DNA of 64,000 nt from an uncultured Bacteroidota bacterium (lineage in GTDB: Bacteria; Bacteroidota; Bacteroidia; B-17B0; Aurantibacillaceae), in NCBI GenBank assembly GCA_903834765.1, contig CAILKE010000072.1:1-64000 (forward strand), read 5' to 3'. Of the stretch, positions 61,129-64,000 are shown piece by piece; the stretch's first letter is position 1, and each line of letters starts with the position of its first letter. The position numbers and the translations under genes are program-made. The notes below the pieces were generated by a model that was not told where the DNA came from, made no database searches, and saw only the letters and a list, made by a program, of their open reading frames with translations.

Positions 61129-63408
61129 ATGAAAACAATCAAACTATTTGCTCTGATATGCGGTTTTAGCATCATGAGCTCTCAAGCACAAACAGCTCTT
61201 CCCACAGCTTGGAGTTTTTCTTCAACCACCTTACCTGCATTTTGGACAGAAGTAAATGCCAATAGTGGAACTTTTCCAGTCCCATATTATACGGGTTCTG
61301 GACATACACCGCCTGCTTATAAATTTGACGGTACAGGCGATCTTTTAACGATTTTTTTTAATGGAAATCCTGGTAACTTAACGTATTGGATTGCTGGAAA
61401 TAGTTTTGCAGGTGGGACTTTTTTAGTGCAAGAATCTATAAACGGAACAACTTGGACTACATTGCACTCACACACAACAATAGCAACAGCATATACATTA
61501 ATTACAGATGTACCAAATTCTGCATCACGCTATATAAGATTTAATTATAGCGCAAAAGTTACAGGTAATGTTGGTATAGATGATGTAAACCTAGATGCTG
61601 GCGCAGCTACTCCTCCTCAAGAAATAAATGTAAAACAAGGTTCAACAACAATAGTAACTGGTAGTTCATATATGTTTAGTTCTCCAGTTGGAACAACAAC
61701 GCCTATTACATTATCTATTGAAAACTTAGGTACTGTAAATACATTATCTATTACTTCTGCTACTATTACAGGTGCAGCAGCTTCTGAATTTTCATTAACC
61801 ACTGTGCCTTCTTCTATCGCTGCAACAACTGCTAGTAATTTAGTATTTGATTTCAATCCTACGTCTGCAGGAACTAGAACAGTTACTTTAACTATTGCTA
61901 ACAATGATTCTGATGAAAATCCATATATTATAAATTTAACAGGCTTAGGTGGTTCATATTTTACGGAACCTGCAACTCAAGGAACTGCTTTAGCTTTTTC
62001 AAATATTAAATCTTACCGCGCCAATGCTTCATTTGCAGCTTCTTCCAGTTCACCAACAGGCTATTTAATACTAAAAAAAGAAGGTTCTAGTGCTATTACA
62101 GAATTTCCTGCAGATGGCGCTCAATATATGATTGGTGATGCAATTGGTTCTACCAAAGTAATTAGCACTAGTAGCTTAACATCTTTTGGAATCAGTAATA
62201 TATATGCTGGTAAGACATATCAAATTGCAGTTTTCGCATATAATGGTTATGGTTCATTTATCAACTACAAACAAATTTCTCCACTATTAGGAAGTGTTAC
62301 AGCTTTGGGAAGCATGCAACCAGTGAATGAATACAGTTCTTTAAATGTAAATAATTCAAATTTTTTAACTTCATTATCAGCTCAGATTTACCCTCATACA
62401 TCAACATTTTATGGTAACTATGACGAAACAATGATTCGTTTATTTACTGAACGCGATACAACAGGTGGTCAAAAAGTAATTACCTGTGTTTATAGTAGTG
62501 AAAATTATGTTTATAACTCACCATTAGCATGGGGAATTTATAGTCGCGAACATAGCTATTGCCATAATTGGATGCCAACTAACCCTGCGGATGGAACTGG
62601 CACAACACCAAATAATGTTGAAAGAAAAGAATATAATGACCAACATCATTTATTTCCAACTAATCAAAATGACGTAAATGCTGTTCGTAGTAATTATCCT
62701 ATGGGAGAAATTACGACAGTCCAATCTACATTTTTGGCCTCAAAAAGAGGACAAAATAGCTTGGGGCAAACTGTATTTGAACCAAGAGCTCAACATAAAG
62801 GAGATTTTGCACGTGCGGTAATGTATATGGCTACAGCATATAACAATCAATTAGATGCTTATGGCGTTGCTCAAAACTGGAAATTAAGAAATCCTATTTC
62901 TGCAAGTATTGCTTACGGACAAGATCAAAATATATTAAAAAAATGGCATTTTCAAGATTTACCAGATGCATGGGAAATATCTCGTAATGACTTTTTAGAT
63001 TCATTACAAGGTAACCGTAATCCTTTTATTGATAGCGTAAGATATGCTTGTTATATAGATTTCTCTAATATGACATACATTGCAGCTCCTACATATACAA
63101 CTGGAACAAATGCTCCTTGTTATGTTGCAGTTGGATTAAAAGAAAATGTCCCTACTCAATTCGAATACGTATTAGCTCCAAATCCAACTTCGAGCGAATT
63201 CTATTTATTAATTGACGCTAAATTGACTGACAAATTCAGCTTAGCAATTACTGATGTTTCAGGTAGAATAGTTTATACTAAACCAGTTGATGTAGTAAAT
63301 GGATTTAATTCAATAACTGTTAATGATTTAAAACTCAGCGGTGGTGTGTATTTTGTTAACTTGACTTATAAAAATGAAAAAATAACACGTAAATTGATTA
63401 TTCAATAA
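61129..63408 (+). CDS. Secreted endonuclease I-family nuclease with T9SS sorting domain
   Basis: 759 residues. Signal peptide about 1-20 (IMSSQAQ). N-terminal beta-sandwich (about 25-165), then a choice-of-anchor-D-type Ig domain (about 168-275, TSAGTRTVTLTIANNDSDEN), a short FN3-like linker, and the catalytic endonuclease I domain (about 390-650). The His-Me-finger region shows REHSYCHNWMP (His at 475) and DQHHLFPTNQNDVN; FEPRAQHKGDFARAVMYMA is also typical of EndA/NucM. Residues about 680-759 are a T9SS type A domain. It should degrade extracellular DNA and perhaps RNA. Follows the TonB receptor by 61 bp on the same strand. Confidence 0.92.
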   Translation: MKTIKLFALICGFSIMSSQAQTALPTAWSFSSTTLPAFWTEVNANSGTFPVPYYTGSGHTPPAYKFDGTGDLLTIFFNGNPGNLTYWIAGNSFAGGTFLVQESINGTTWTTLHSHTTIATAYTLITDVPNSASRYIRFNYSAKVTGNVGIDDVNLDAGAATPPQEINVKQGSTTIVTGSSYMFSSPVGTTTPITLSIENLGTVNTLSITSATITGAAASEFSLTTVPSSIAATTASNLVFDFNPTSAGTRTVTLTIANNDSDENPYIINLTGLGGSYFTEPATQGTALAFSNIKSYRANASFAASSSSPTGYLILKKEGSSAITEFPADGAQYMIGDAIGSTKVISTSSLTSFGISNIYAGKTYQIAVFAYNGYGSFINYKQISPLLGSVTALGSMQPVNEYSSLNVNNSNFLTSLSAQIYPHTSTFYGNYDETMIRLFTERDTTGGQKVITCVYSSENYVYNSPLAWGIYSREHSYCHNWMPTNPADGTGTTPNNVERKEYNDQHHLFPTNQNDVNAVRSNYPMGEITTVQSTFLASKRGQNSLGQTVFEPRAQHKGDFARAVMYMATAYNNQLDAYGVAQNWKLRNPISASIAYGQDQNILKKWHFQDLPDAWEISRNDFLDSLQGNRNPFIDSVRYACYIDFSNMTYIAAPTYTTGTNAPCYVAVGLKENVPTQFEYVLAPNPTSSEFYLLIDAKLTDKFSLAITDVSGRIVYTKPVDVVNGFNSITVNDLKLSGGVYFVNLTYKNEKITRKLIIQ

Positions 63409-63440
63409 TTATTTATTAACTTTTTTATTGATAAAAAAAT

Positions 63441-63468
63441 GGTTCTGATATATTCAGAACCTTTTTTA
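63441..63468 (+). terminator. Intrinsic terminator after the nuclease gene
   Basis: An 8-bp stem (ggttctga / tcagaacc) with a 5-nt loop, preceded by seven A and followed by six T, 33 bp after the stop codon. It separates the nuclease unit from folA. Confidence 0.88.
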
Positions 63469-63500
63469 TTTAATTACATTTATCACAAAATAAAATCATT

Positions 63501-63995
63501 ATGACTTTATCTATTATTGTTGCGACTTCTTTAAATAATGCCATCGGCAAGGATAATCAGCTTTTATGGCATTTACCAGCAGATTTAAAGTTTTTTAAAA
63601 CTACTACTATGGGCTGCCCGGTGTTAATGGGACGCAAAACATTTCAATCTATTGGGCGCACTTTACCGGGAAGAAAAAACATTGTGATTACAAGAGATTC
63701 AAATTTTAATTCAGATAAAGTATTTGATATTATTACAGAACCAAATTTAGATGTTGCGATACAACATTTGCAAAATGAACAAGAAGTTTTTATTATAGGT
63801 GGTGGCGAAATATATAAACAATCTTTATATTTAGTAAATACTATTTATAAAACTATTGTCAATACGACCATTCAAGGTGATGTTTACTTTCCTGAAATTG
63901 ATACTAATCAGTATGAATTAATTTGGGAAGAAAAACACCTTGCTGATGAAAAAAATAAAATGGATTACACTTTTCAAAAATATATAAAACGATGA
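63501..63995 (+). CDS. folA: Dihydrofolate reductase
   Basis: 164 residues. LSIIVATSLNNAIGKDNQLL, the WHLPADLKFFK segment with the catalytic acidic residue, MGRKTFQSIGRTLPGRKNIV, and FIIGGGEIYKQSL are the canonical DHFR motifs. It reduces dihydrofolate with NADPH in the cytoplasm. Length is normal. No thyA is seen upstream; a new reading frame overlaps its stop. Confidence 0.97.
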   Translation: MTLSIIVATSLNNAIGKDNQLLWHLPADLKFFKTTTMGCPVLMGRKTFQSIGRTLPGRKNIVITRDSNFNSDKVFDIITEPNLDVAIQHLQNEQEVFIIGGGEIYKQSLYLVNTIYKTIVNTTIQGDVYFPEIDTNQYELIWEEKHLADEKNKMDYTFQKYIKR

Positions 63996-64000
63996 GCGAT
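63992..64000 (+). CDS. Possible start of the next gene (only three codons visible)
   Basis: ATGA at 63992-63995 overlaps the folA stop codon, the usual sign of translational coupling, and the frame reads M-S-D to the window edge. Nothing can be said about the product. Confidence 0.25.

Overview
The window is a piece of chromosome from an AT-rich member of the Bacteroidota. The evidence is consistent. At least five proteins end in a type IX secretion (T9SS) type A sorting domain. There is a T9SS plug protein (DUF5103 family) and two PorE-like TPR/PD40 proteins. Other Bacteroidota-type families include DUF4249, the GIN (DUF2807) domain, SusC-style TonB receptors with an N-terminal carboxypeptidase-regulatory domain, and two-component-regulator propellers. 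A good match to the Bacteroidota promoter (-7 TAnnTTTG) is present. Menaquinone appears to be made by the futalosine route (mqnC). I cannot name the genus.

Layout. 1-1159 is the 5' part of a minus-strand surface or periplasmic protein whose Ala/Lys/Glu-rich tail is built of exact 114-bp repeats. 1234-8918 holds metabolic genes (FAD oxidoreductase, class IV and class III aminotransferases, SDR, mqnC) and two lipoproteins. 9077-23902 is a long same-strand array of six genes: a small T9SS cargo, an outer-membrane barrel, a 1899-residue mosaic adhesin, an OmpA/PD40 protein, an exported WD40-caspase, and a propeller sensor fused to a SpoIIE-type phosphatase. 23925-29595 is mostly envelope genes (T9SS plug, GIN lipoprotein, PagL-like lipid A deacylase, TPR/PD40/SPOR protein). 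29796-35342 has an MFS transporter, miaA and a small islet of unknown genes, one with an in-frame stop. 35343-43090 has TolC and HlyD without a pump, tsaB, a lipid kinase, an atypical NRAMP transporter, lhgO and an FAH-family enzyme. 43091-47127 is a minus-strand operon of a T9SS multicopper oxidase (frameshifted here), a thioredoxin-like protein and a T9SS sulfatase.

47293-57007 has gap, two duplicated small lipoproteins, fahA, a MoxR ATPase, three SurA/parvulin-type periplasmic chaperones and a TlpA-like thioredoxin. 57218-63408 is a promoter with a structured leader followed by a lamin-tail T9SS protein, a TonB receptor and a T9SS endonuclease I; this looks like an extracellular nucleic-acid scavenging unit. 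folA closes the window.

Most promising for new biology: the adhesin / OmpA / caspase / SpoIIE array (9077-23902); poly-G tracts placed so that slippage would truncate two surface proteins (15176, 59980); the structured leader at 57258-57317; and the nuclease/TonB unit. No CRISPR array, tRNA, rRNA, transposase or phage structural operon was seen.
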